A stretch of DNA of 5,187 nucleotides from Acidobacteriota bacterium (GTDB lineage: Bacteria > Acidobacteriota > Terriglobia > 20CM-2-55-15), in contig QHXA01000288.1 in the NCBI GenBank assembly GCA_003222755.1, forward strand, positions 1-5,187. The letters run 5' to 3'. The notes under the pieces are model-generated. The model worked only from the letters and a program-made list of their open reading frames with translations. It ran no database searches and was not told the origin of the DNA. Position numbers and translations under genes: made by a program. Positions 1 through 5,187 of this stretch are shown in pieces. Numbering within the stretch: the stretch's first letter is position 1; each line of letters opens with the position of its first letter.

Positions 1-284
1 ATTTCATGGGAAAGGGCAACTTCTATGGGGCCGATGAAAACATGCATTTGACGGAACGCCTGACTCGGACAGACCCCGACACAATCCTATATCAGTTCAC
101 AGTCGACGATCCCACCGCCTTCACGAAGCCTTGGAGTGGCGAGCTTTCCATCAAAAAGACTCCGGAAGCTGTCTTCGAATACGCATGCCACGAGGGTAAC
201 TACTCGATGACGAACATCCTCGCCGGTGCACGCGGCGCCGAGAATAAAGCCGCCGGACGCGAGGCAGAAAAGAGTCGCAAGTAA
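1..284 (+). CDS. C-terminal part of an unnamed acidobacterial-type protein (5' end outside window)
   Basis: The frame is open from the first full codon (position 3, Phe) to a TAA at 282-284, so this is the last ~94 residues of a longer protein. The Met at position 6 is probably internal, because no Shine-Dalgarno can precede it in the window. Visible motifs are a DENMHLTERLTR stretch, then DPDTILYQFTVDDP, TKPWSGEL, and EYACHEGNYSMTNIL near the end, followed by a charged, Ala-rich tail. From memory, this pattern (LTERxTRxDxDTIxYxFTVxDP ... YEYACHEGNY) closes a group of secreted hypothetical proteins frequent in Acidobacteria, often near carbohydrate or PQQ genes; their function is unknown to me. 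The next gene is over 400 bases away, so this is not clearly in the same operon. I am confident that it is coding, but I assign no function. Confidence 0.75.
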   Translation, partial: FMGKGNFYGADENMHLTERLTRTDPDTILYQFTVDDPTAFTKPWSGELSIKKTPEAVFEYACHEGNYSMTNILAGARGAENKAAGREAEKSRK

Positions 285-392
285 ATATGCCTCATTTCCC
301 ATCCCAATCGGAGATCGCGTGAAGGCCTGATCCCTTTTCTCATGACGGCTCTTCGCCACGGCGAGCGAGAATTCAGGGCGATCCAACTGTAG

Positions 393-411
393 GGGCGGTC
401 TATGACCGCCC
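393..411. repeat. REP-like short hairpin (GGGCGGTC / GACCGCCC)
   Basis: The sequence has a perfect 8-bp inverted repeat, 393-400 against 404-411, with a TAT loop. It sits in a GTAGGGGCGGTC context that I recall as a dispersed, REP-like palindrome in many environmental bacterial genomes. There is no T-tract after it, so it is a poor intrinsic terminator. The hairpin is directly visible; membership of a dispersed family is from memory and needs a copy count. Confidence 0.55.
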
Positions 412-522
412 GCTGGAGTTTGCTAATTTACCTGCACGCCTCCGGCCTGCGGCGGGCTCATTCTGTTTTCCTCGTTTAGTGCAAATTATCAGGGCCAGGT
501 CAGGATGTCTGAATCTTGAGCC

Positions 523-601
523 GAAGACGCCCCGAAGTTTGGTGTGTCCAGGATGTCAGATTTCGCCCGAGATCCTGGACACCAAACTTCGGGAAGACGC
601 C
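523..601. repeat. Long imperfect palindrome flanked by 9-bp direct repeats (MITE-like candidate)
   Basis: The left arm (532-554) begins CCGAAGTTTGGTG and the right arm (572-592) is its reverse complement. They pair over 21 bp (22 if the outermost C531/G593 pair is counted), and the only irregularity is a 2-base GT bulge in the left arm. The loop is 17 bases (555-571). The palindrome is bounded exactly by the direct repeat GAAGACGCC at 523-531 and 593-601, which resembles a target-site duplication. It could be a very small non-autonomous mobile element, a processed hairpin RNA or a recombination site. There is no transposase in the window and no T-run, so terminator function is unlikely. Confidence 0.65.
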
Positions 602-665
602 TCTAACGCTTGACGCCTTGAGACAGCAGTCTGATAATCCGCATGCTAACGAGAATTTTGTAGAC

Positions 666-694
666 GGGGACGAGGGGGCCGCCCCCTCGCCCCC
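666..694 (+). promoter_or_regulatory. Strong GC hairpin directly upstream of a Shine-Dalgarno
   Basis: Positions 671-678 pair perfectly with 682-689 around a CCG loop. After a single A/C mismatch (670/690), 666-669 pair with 691-694. The result is a 12-pair GC-rich stem in the 5' leader. Its last base abuts AAGGAG at 695-700, the ribosome site of the PQQ sugar dehydrogenase. This placement could block 30S access, protect the mRNA 5' end, or act as an attenuator. With no U-tract after it, simple termination is not favoured. Its regulatory role is inference. Confidence 0.5.
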
Positions 695-700
695 AAGGAG
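695..700 (+). promoter_or_regulatory. Shine-Dalgarno deciding the ATG 707 start
   Basis: AAGGAG lies 6 bases before ATG 707. The in-frame TTG at 704 would leave only 3 bases of spacing, so ATG 707 is preferred even though TTG is the first possible start. Confidence 0.8.
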
Positions 701-706
701 CGTTTG

Positions 707-1924
707 ATGAAAGTCCGTTATTCGATAGCGTTGCTCATGCTTGTTTTCGCCGGTGTCACCGCCAGAGCGCAGCAGCGAGCGGCAACCGCGCCGCCGCCGA
801 TTAACTGGCCTGCGCCGCCGCTTGCAGACGGGCCGATCGTTCTCGATACGGCCATTCAGCATCACATCCGGTTGGTCGTCACGAAGGGATTCAACCAACC
901 CTGGAGTATGGCGTTTCTTCCGGACGGCGGCATTCTTGTGACCGAGCGGCCCGGACGCCTGCGCATTGTGCGCGACGGCGTGCTCGATCCAAATCCCGTG
1001 GCCGGCGTGCCGCAGGTGCAGGCGCAAGGCCTCGCAGGTTTGATGGACCTCGCACTGCATCCACGGTTCAGTGAGAACAAGCTGATCTACTTTACATACC
1101 ACAAACCAGCGGGCGCCAACGCGGCTGCTGGAAATAATGCAGGAATCATTACGCTCGCTCGAGGCCGGTGGGATGGACACGCGCTCACCGATGTGCGCGA
1201 TATCTTCTCCGCGATTCCGAGCGGGAACGCGTCACGGATCGTCTTCGGCAAAGACGGCATGATCTACATGACCGTCGGCACTGGAGACCCACCCGGCGCC
1301 GCGCGCGCACAAGATCCGAGCGACCTCGCCGGCAAGGTGCTGCGGTTGCGCGACGACGGGACTGTTCCACCGGATAACCCGTTCGTGGGACGGGCGGGCT
1401 ACCGGCCGGAGATTTACACGCTGGGTCATCGGAACATACTGGGACTCGCAGTTCAGCCCGATACCGGCGCGATTTGGGAGTGTGAGGCGGGGCCGAACGG
1501 AGGAGACGAAATTAACATCTTGCGGCCGGGCAAGAATTACGGATGGCCGGTCGTCAGCTTCGGCCGGTTCTATCTCGGTCCACGTGTAACAGAGAAGCCG
1601 TGGCAGGAAGATATGGAACCGCCGCTCGTGTTCTGGGTTCCCGCAATTACTCCCTCCGGCTTGACGTTCTACACTGGTAACAAATTCCCGAACTGGAAGA
1701 ACAATGTTTTCGTAGGCGGCCTCCGGCAGGGTGAGGTTCCGCGCAGTGGTCACATCGACCGGATCGACTTCAACGAGAAGTGGGAGGAACTTCACCGCGA
1801 GTCCGTCCTTCGCGATCTGCAGCAGCGGATTCGTGATGTGCGCGAAAGCCCCGATGGTTACCTGTATGCCCTGACGGCGGAAAATCAGGGGGCGCTAATC
1901 CGCATTGAACCGTTTACGAATTAG
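707..1924 (+). CDS. Exported PQQ-dependent sugar dehydrogenase (GSDH/YliI-type beta-propeller)
   Basis: This 405-residue protein is of the soluble-glucose-dehydrogenase / aldose sugar dehydrogenase family, which oxidises sugar C1 hydroxyls with PQQ and Ca2+ in the periplasm. Residues 1-21 form a signal peptide (hydrophobic 7-18, cleavage likely after ARA). Six-blade propeller landmarks follow in order: QPWSMAFLPDG (64-74), QGLAGLMDLALHP (107-119), SRIVFGKDGMIYMTVG (176-191), AGKVLRLRDDGT (208-219), PEIYTLGHRN (234-243; Arg242 matches the PQQ-site Arg of the family), GPNGGDEIN with GKNYGWP (262-281; the Ca/PQQ segment), and QRIRDV (373-378; C-terminal PQQ-carboxylate arginines). The catalytic-base His of Acinetobacter sGDH (His144) has no counterpart: the segment reads SGNASR (172-177). 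Length is normal. It probably forms a transcription unit with the propeller gene 54 bases downstream. Family assignment is firm; substrate is unknown. Confidence 0.95.
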   Translation: MKVRYSIALLMLVFAGVTARAQQRAATAPPPINWPAPPLADGPIVLDTAIQHHIRLVVTKGFNQPWSMAFLPDGGILVTERPGRLRIVRDGVLDPNPVAGVPQVQAQGLAGLMDLALHPRFSENKLIYFTYHKPAGANAAAGNNAGIITLARGRWDGHALTDVRDIFSAIPSGNASRIVFGKDGMIYMTVGTGDPPGAARAQDPSDLAGKVLRLRDDGTVPPDNPFVGRAGYRPEIYTLGHRNILGLAVQPDTGAIWECEAGPNGGDEINILRPGKNYGWPVVSFGRFYLGPRVTEKPWQEDMEPPLVFWVPAITPSGLTFYTGNKFPNWKNNVFVGGLRQGEVPRSGHIDRIDFNEKWEELHRESVLRDLQQRIRDVRESPDGYLYALTAENQGALIRIEPFTN

Positions 1925-1967
1925 CACCTCAATCTGGGACCGGGCTTGCGGCTCGAGTCAAAATTTG

Positions 1968-1973
1968 AAGGAG
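1968..1973 (+). promoter_or_regulatory. Shine-Dalgarno deciding the ATG 1979 start
   Basis: AAGGAG stands 5 bases before ATG 1979. An in-frame TTG at 1946 would add 11 residues that include the translation of this site itself and has no ribosome site of its own, so the ATG is chosen. Confidence 0.8.
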
Positions 1974-1978
1974 AAATC

Positions 1979-3625
1979 ATGGAGATTGGAAAGCTTCAAG
2001 AGATTCGGTCTCGGCCGCGCCTCTTGTGGGTCGCGGCCAACGTGGCTCTGCTCGCGGCGTTCGCGGGCGGCGCGCGGACGCTTGCGACCGTTGGCGGTGG
2101 GCCGAATTGGGGGATGATCGGTAACGATTCGACGAACACCCGCAATCAGCCGTTCGAGCACTCGATCGGGCCAGCAAACGTGGGTCACCTGGCAGTGAAA
2201 TGGGTGGCGCCAACTGCGGGCGACGTCTCCGCGACGCCGGCGGTCGTCGACGGAGCGGTGTACTTCGGGGATTTTGGCGGCATGCTCTGGAAGCTCGATG
2301 CCGAGACAGGCCAGGTGATCTGGTCGCACTTGGTGTCGGACTACACTGGGATTGCGGGGGACATCGCGCGGACGAGTCCATCGGTCGCGGGCAACACGCT
2401 CGTCGTCGGCGACCTCAGGCACCCAGACATGCTGGGAATTGATGCGAAAACCGGAGAGCTCCGCTGGATTACGCAGGTGCATCCGGACCCGAAGGGGATC
2501 ATGACCGGCTCGCCCGTCCTCGCGGGTGACACCATCTACACCGGCGTGTCGGCTTCCGGAGCGGCGGGCCCCGGTGCCACCTTCCGCGGCGCGATCGTTG
2601 CTCTCAACGCGCAGACAGGGCGCCTTCTCTGGCGGAGCTACTCACTTCCGGACAACGGCGGCCTCCCCGGAGGTTACGCCGGCGCCACGATGTTCTCGCC
2701 GCCCGCGGTCGACCTTCCGGCAGGGCTCGTCTACGGCGGGTTCGGGCAGCCCTACACGGAACCCGCGAGCGTCACCGCGTGCCATGCGGCTCACGGCGGC
2801 TTCACTGAATCCTGCGAGCAGCCTGGCTCCTACTTGAAATCCATCGTTGCGTTCGACCTGAAGACGGGCGCGCCGCGGTGGTCGTACCGCGTTCAGGGCC
2901 ATGGTCCGTGGCTCCAGGCGTGCGGCAGTCAGCCGCCCACGGTGACGTGGTGCGCACCCGAGTTCGATGGCGAAAAATGGGACATTGGCGGCTCAGGAGT
3001 CAACGTCATGCGGCTGTGGATCAACGGACACTGGCGCGACGTCGTCGGGGCGGGGGAGAAGAGCGGCGTCTACACTCTCCTCGATGCGAAGACCGGAGAG
3101 TTCATCTGGGACAGTCTCCTCGGTCCCGGCGGCGACCAGGGCGGCATGGAATGGGGCACGGCTTTCGACGGTACCCGCATCTACGCCTCGATCACGAACC
3201 ATCACCACATCCCTTACAAGCTGACGCAGAACGGCGTGCTCTCGAACACGACCGTCACCGGTGGCTCATGGGCGGCGCTCGATCCGATAACCGGAAGGAT
3301 CCTCTGGCAGACCGCCGATCCGCAGGTCGAGACCTTGCCTGGTCTGGGCGTTGTCGGTGTGTGGGATCTGGCCCCCGTGACCGTAGCGAACGGCGTCGTG
3401 TACGCCTCGTCGATGGCCAAACTTCCGAGCCAGAACCAGATGTTCGCGCTAGACGCGGCGACTGGCGCGATTCTCTGGCAGTTCGGCGCTGGCAGTTCGG
3501 TCAACTCTGGCCCGGCCGTCGTAGACGGCAGTGTCTACTGGGGCTCGGGTTACTCCAGGTCCGGTGTGGAAGGCAGCGGGAATAACCGGCTCTACGCGTT
3601 CAGCATCGATGGGCGTAGGCATTGA
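1979..3625 (+). CDS. Exported PQQ-propeller oxidoreductase-like protein, PVA-dehydrogenase related
   Basis: This 548-residue protein starts with a basic segment and a hydrophobic stretch (about 15-30), a likely signal peptide cleaved near residues 33-37. The body begins WGMIGNDSTNTR (44-55), typical of quinoprotein dehydrogenases. It carries seven tryptophan-docking-type repeats of the form LDAxTGxxxW, at about 106-115, 154-163, 209-218, 292-301, 368-377, 434-443 and 491-500. An eighth blade is probably closed by the termini. Other landmarks are WDIGGSGVNV (334-343) and QGGMEWGTAFDG (387-398). Members of this fold oxidise alcohols with PQQ and Ca2+ in the periplasm; the closest named relative I recognise is polyvinyl-alcohol dehydrogenase. 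Unlike that enzyme it has no CxxCH haem-c motif, so electrons would need a separate acceptor. There is no vicinal Cys pair. Four cysteines (268, 279, 315, 325) could form two disulfides. A non-catalytic PQQ-like propeller remains possible. Confidence 0.92.
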   Translation: MEIGKLQEIRSRPRLLWVAANVALLAAFAGGARTLATVGGGPNWGMIGNDSTNTRNQPFEHSIGPANVGHLAVKWVAPTAGDVSATPAVVDGAVYFGDFGGMLWKLDAETGQVIWSHLVSDYTGIAGDIARTSPSVAGNTLVVGDLRHPDMLGIDAKTGELRWITQVHPDPKGIMTGSPVLAGDTIYTGVSASGAAGPGATFRGAIVALNAQTGRLLWRSYSLPDNGGLPGGYAGATMFSPPAVDLPAGLVYGGFGQPYTEPASVTACHAAHGGFTESCEQPGSYLKSIVAFDLKTGAPRWSYRVQGHGPWLQACGSQPPTVTWCAPEFDGEKWDIGGSGVNVMRLWINGHWRDVVGAGEKSGVYTLLDAKTGEFIWDSLLGPGGDQGGMEWGTAFDGTRIYASITNHHHIPYKLTQNGVLSNTTVTGGSWAALDPITGRILWQTADPQVETLPGLGVVGVWDLAPVTVANGVVYASSMAKLPSQNQMFALDAATGAILWQFGAGSSVNSGPAVVDGSVYWGSGYSRSGVEGSGNNRLYAFSIDGRRH

Positions 3626-3752
3626 GCGCCGGCTTCGACGTTTGGACGTTTGGTCCACAGCTATCATTGCACAAACGAACGTGACATAATCCCGCATCGG
3701 CCGCGGCCCCGACTGGCCTGGACGGCGATGGGTAGCGAGAAGGGAGGATTCT
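3626..3752. other. 127-base intergenic gap, probable transcription boundary
   Basis: No gene is seen. The gap holds a tandem 8-bp repeat (GACGTTTG at 3637-3644 and 3645-3652), a 10-bp palindrome GGCCGCGGCC (3699-3708), and an isolated -10-like CATAAT (3685-3690) whose nearest -35-like TTGCAC (3667-3672) is only 12 bases away. The gap is longer than the other spacings in the block, so a separate promoter for the downstream group is plausible but not demonstrated. Confidence 0.4.
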
Positions 3753-4238
3753 ATGCCGGTTCGATTGAGCCTCGCGACTGCTTTGGCGGCACTCGTTGCA
3801 GCATCCTCGTCAGCAGGAGCACAGGTGCTCTCCGAGAAAAACATTTCGATCAAGATGGCCTTGGTGATTGCGGAAACGGCGCTGACTGAATGCACGTCGC
3901 GCGTATCGGTTGCGGTTCTGGATCGCGCAGGCCGGCTGCGCGTATTTCTGCAGGGCGATGGAGCGTCTCCCCACAATCTCGAACTCGCCCGCCGCAAGGC
4001 TTATACCGCCCTGACGTTCCGGAGGACCTCTGCCGACTGGGCGAAACGGACCGCCGAAGGCGATCTAACCGGTCAACGCAGTCTTGCGGATGTCATTCCG
4101 CTCGGTGGCGGAGTTCCGATCATGATCGGTGATGAGGCAATCGGCTCCGTCGGTTTGAGCGGGGCGCCTGGTGGCCAGCCCCAGGAGGAAGCCTGCGCCA
4201 AGTCGGGCATCGCCAAGGTGCAAGATCAGTTGAAGTAA
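3753..4238 (+). CDS. Exported HbpS/GlcG-family protein (DUF336, haem-binding type)
   Basis: This 161-residue protein has a signal peptide (1-23, cleavage after AGA) and then one HbpS/GlcG domain. Family features are AVLDRAGRLRVFLQGDGA (54-71), the helix ELARRKAYTALTF (77-89), a Gly-rich turn LGGGVPI (117-123), IGSVGLSGAPGG (130-141), and a final EEACAKSGI helix (145-153). Named relatives include HbpS, a secreted haem-binding redox sensor partner of Streptomyces, and GlcG of glycolate operons; periplasmic versions often sit beside PQQ or haem dehydrogenases. The usual G-x-Q-D-E-x-C-A region here reads GGQPQEEACA. The start is set by GGGAGG (3742-3747), 5 bases before ATG. It is followed after 31 bases by the hydrolase gene, so they are probably co-transcribed. 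Haem binding and a redox-partner role are inferred from family only. Confidence 0.92.
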   Translation: MPVRLSLATALAALVAASSSAGAQVLSEKNISIKMALVIAETALTECTSRVSVAVLDRAGRLRVFLQGDGASPHNLELARRKAYTALTFRRTSADWAKRTAEGDLTGQRSLADVIPLGGGVPIMIGDEAIGSVGLSGAPGGQPQEEACAKSGIAKVQDQLK

Positions 4239-4269
4239 ATTCGTTCGAACAGCAGGGAGGACGCCGACT

Positions 4270-5124
4270 ATGGATCCGATCAGACGCAAAATACTAAAAA
4301 CGGGTGCCGCGGTGACCGCAATGGCCGCAGCGCCAAGCGTATTTGGTGAGCAGACTGGAAAAGGAGGAGCTGCCATGTCCTTCTACGAAAAAGGTCGCGT
4401 TCGCATCCATTATGAGGAGGCCGGTTCCGGCTTCCCCTTATTTCTCATTCCCGGCGGGGGATTAAACTCGACGATATCCGCCTTAGCCAACCCCTTTAAC
4501 CCGATCGACGAGTTCAAGGGAGAATACCGTTGCGTCGCGTCGGACTTGCGCAACGCCAATGGCGGCCAGTCCTCCGGTCCGCTTGAGATCGACCGGCCAT
4601 GGGATTCATACACCGATGACCACCTCGGCCTGATGGATCACCTGGGCATCAATAAGTTCATGGTGATGGGCTTCTGCATCGGCGGTCCCTTCGTCTGGAA
4701 CCTCTTGAAGCGCGCACCTGATCGTATTGTCGCGGCCGTGCTGGCGCAGCCGAGCGGGTTTCGTCCCGAGATGCCCGACCTCTTCTATCAGAACAATGTG
4801 ACCGGCTGGGGTCCGGAATTGGTCAAGCGCAGGCCTGACATCACAATGGAGATGGTCGATAAATTTCTGACGAAGATGTACCGCACCAACCCCGACTTCG
4901 TCTTCACTGTGACACGCGATTTCGTGCGCAATTGTCAGACGCCCGTCCTGATCCTGCCGGACGATATCCCGGCGCATCCGTACGCCGTCGCCATGGAAGC
5001 CGCGATGCTCGCGCCGAAGGCCGAAGTGAGCATGTTCCCGTGGAAGGAGCCCAAGGAGCGGATTCCCTTAGCGGTGCGCCAGATACATTCCTTCCTTCGG
5101 GCGCATCGGCCTGCTTCTGCTTAG
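4270..5124 (+). CDS. Alpha/beta hydrolase with Tat-type leader and Cys nucleophile
   Basis: This 284-residue protein has an N-terminal leader IRRKILKTGAA (4-14) with an Arg pair and a hydrophobic run to about residue 25, read as a Tat-type signal. The hydrolase domain starts at about residue 37. It shows the oxyanion-loop IPGGG (60-64), SDLRNANGGQS (91-101), the nucleophile elbow GFCIGG (134-139) with Cys136 in place of Ser, and DDIPAHP (231-237) after strand 7. No GH-type catalytic His is seen in the usual place after the last strand; His236 and His273 are the only late histidines. Dienelactone hydrolase is a known precedent for a Cys elbow. Two starts are possible: ATG 4270 (GGGAGG at 4255-4260, 9-base spacing) gives the exported form; ATG 4375, codon 36, has a better site and gives a leaderless form. 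From memory, close homologues commonly begin at that second Met. It lies in tight order with neighbours (31 and 19 bases). Substrate is unknown. Confidence 0.93.
   Translation: MDPIRRKILKTGAAVTAMAAAPSVFGEQTGKGGAAMSFYEKGRVRIHYEEAGSGFPLFLIPGGGLNSTISALANPFNPIDEFKGEYRCVASDLRNANGGQSSGPLEIDRPWDSYTDDHLGLMDHLGINKFMVMGFCIGGPFVWNLLKRAPDRIVAAVLAQPSGFRPEMPDLFYQNNVTGWGPELVKRRPDITMEMVDKFLTKMYRTNPDFVFTVTRDFVRNCQTPVLILPDDIPAHPYAVAMEAAMLAPKAEVSMFPWKEPKERIPLAVRQIHSFLRAHRPASA
4361..4377 (+). promoter_or_regulatory. Internal ribosome site and ATG after the Tat leader
   Basis: AAGGAGG (4361-4367) is a near-perfect anti-16S match, 7 bases before the in-frame ATG at 4375-4377. It falls exactly between the leader and the hydrolase domain, and is stronger and better spaced than the site of the upstream ATG 4270. 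It probably permits a cytoplasmic isoform starting MSFYEKG; this is inference from sequence. Confidence 0.55.
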
Positions 5125-5143
5125 AGTCAGGAGGAAAGCCCTC

Positions 5144-5187
5144 ATGCAGAGAATCGCGATCGCGGCGACGTTATGGCTGCTCCCGGT
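5144..5187 (+). CDS. Start of a secreted protein (3' part outside window)
   Basis: Only 14 complete codons are visible: MQRIAIAATLWLLP, a short basic start followed by a hydrophobic run, as in a signal peptide. AGGAGG (5129-5134) stands 9 bases before the ATG, and the gene begins 19 bases after the hydrolase stop codon, so it is most likely the next gene of the same operon. Its function cannot be judged. Confidence 0.72.
   Translation, partial: MQRIAIAATLWLLP

Larger units (their letters stand above)
285..706. other. Gene-free intergenic region with three hairpins
   Basis: These 422 bases separate the upstream partial gene from the PQQ dehydrogenase. I see no reading frame with a good ribosome site and recognisable protein; the short frames through it run across inverted repeats and look accidental. 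The content is structural: a short GC hairpin (393-411), a long palindrome within 9-bp direct repeats (523-601), and a strong GC hairpin touching the Shine-Dalgarno of the next gene (666-694). An AT-richer patch at about 461-490 is the most likely place for a promoter, but I could not fit a convincing -35/-10 pair. No classical terminator with a T-run follows the upstream gene. Confidence 0.7.

Noticed and set aside
523..601. Intrinsic terminator reading of the long palindrome
   Set aside because: No T-run follows either arm, the loop is 17 bases, and it lies about 240 bases after the nearest stop codon.
593..640. Integron attC-like site suggested by CTCTAACGC next to the palindrome
   Set aside because: There is no matching GTTRRRY core at the opposite end, the palindrome bulge pattern does not follow attC spacing, and no integrase or cassette array is present.
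516..707. Plus-strand 63-residue frame across the palindrome
   Set aside because: Its sequence is dictated by the inverted repeats and the GC hairpin, there is no ribosome site before it, and it shows no known motif.
500..1180. Minus-strand 226-residue open frame
   Set aside because: It overlaps the signal peptide and N-terminal half of the well-supported PQQ dehydrogenase on the opposite strand, runs through the intergenic palindrome, has Arg/Ser-rich low-complexity composition and no recognisable domain.
2878..3585. Plus-strand 235-residue frame inside the propeller gene
   Set aside because: It is very Arg-rich and out of frame with the clear repeat-bearing PQQ-propeller protein; this is a typical shadow frame in GC-rich DNA.
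3667..3690. Possible promoter TTGCAC / CATAAT before the HbpS-like gene
   Set aside because: The spacing between hexamers is only 12 bases, too short for a sigma-70-type promoter, and no better -35 lies 16-18 bases upstream.
3449..3997. Minus-strand 182-residue frame spanning the 3626-3752 gap
   Set aside because: It is antisense to two well-supported genes, with no ribosome site or domain; a GC-rich shadow.

Overview
This is a GC-rich bacterial window in which every supported gene lies on the + strand. The protein types suggest a soil acidobacterium of the Solibacter/Bryobacter or Vicinamibacter kind: a GSDH-type PQQ dehydrogenase, a PQQ-propeller protein related to polyvinyl-alcohol dehydrogenase, a small exported HbpS/GlcG protein, and a tail ending in an EYACHEGNY-type motif. 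This placement comes from remembered family distribution, not from a search.

Layout. (1) Positions 1-284 hold the C-terminal end of an unnamed protein whose start lies before the window. (2) Positions 285-706 are a 422-base gap with no convincing gene. It contains three hairpins: a short REP-like one (393-411), a long palindrome bounded by 9-bp direct repeats (523-601), and a GC hairpin that ends directly at the Shine-Dalgarno of the next gene (666-694). (3) Positions 707-1924 encode an exported GSDH-type PQQ sugar dehydrogenase. (4) After 54 bases, 1979-3625 encode an exported eight-blade PQQ-propeller oxidoreductase-like protein. (5) A 127-base gap follows. (6) Then comes a close-packed group: an exported HbpS/GlcG protein (3753-4238), an alpha/beta hydrolase with a Tat-type leader (4270-5124), and the first 14 codons of a further secreted protein (5144 to the window end).

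Working together. All five genes whose N-termini are visible carry an export signal, so the block appears to build an extracytoplasmic oxidation module. Two quinoprotein-type enzymes would oxidise alcohol or sugar substrates, an HbpS-like protein may bind haem or assist redox chemistry, and a hydrolase could cleave oxidised products. The pairing of a PVA-dehydrogenase-like propeller with a hydrolase recalls the pva pathway logic, but the substrate is not shown by the sequence.

Most unusual points: the hydrolase has a Cys nucleophile (GFCIG) with no obvious C-terminal catalytic His; it also has a second, very well-placed internal ribosome site just after the Tat leader, suggesting two protein forms; the sugar dehydrogenase lacks a His at the position where soluble glucose dehydrogenase has its catalytic base; and the intergenic palindrome has the form of a tiny inserted element.
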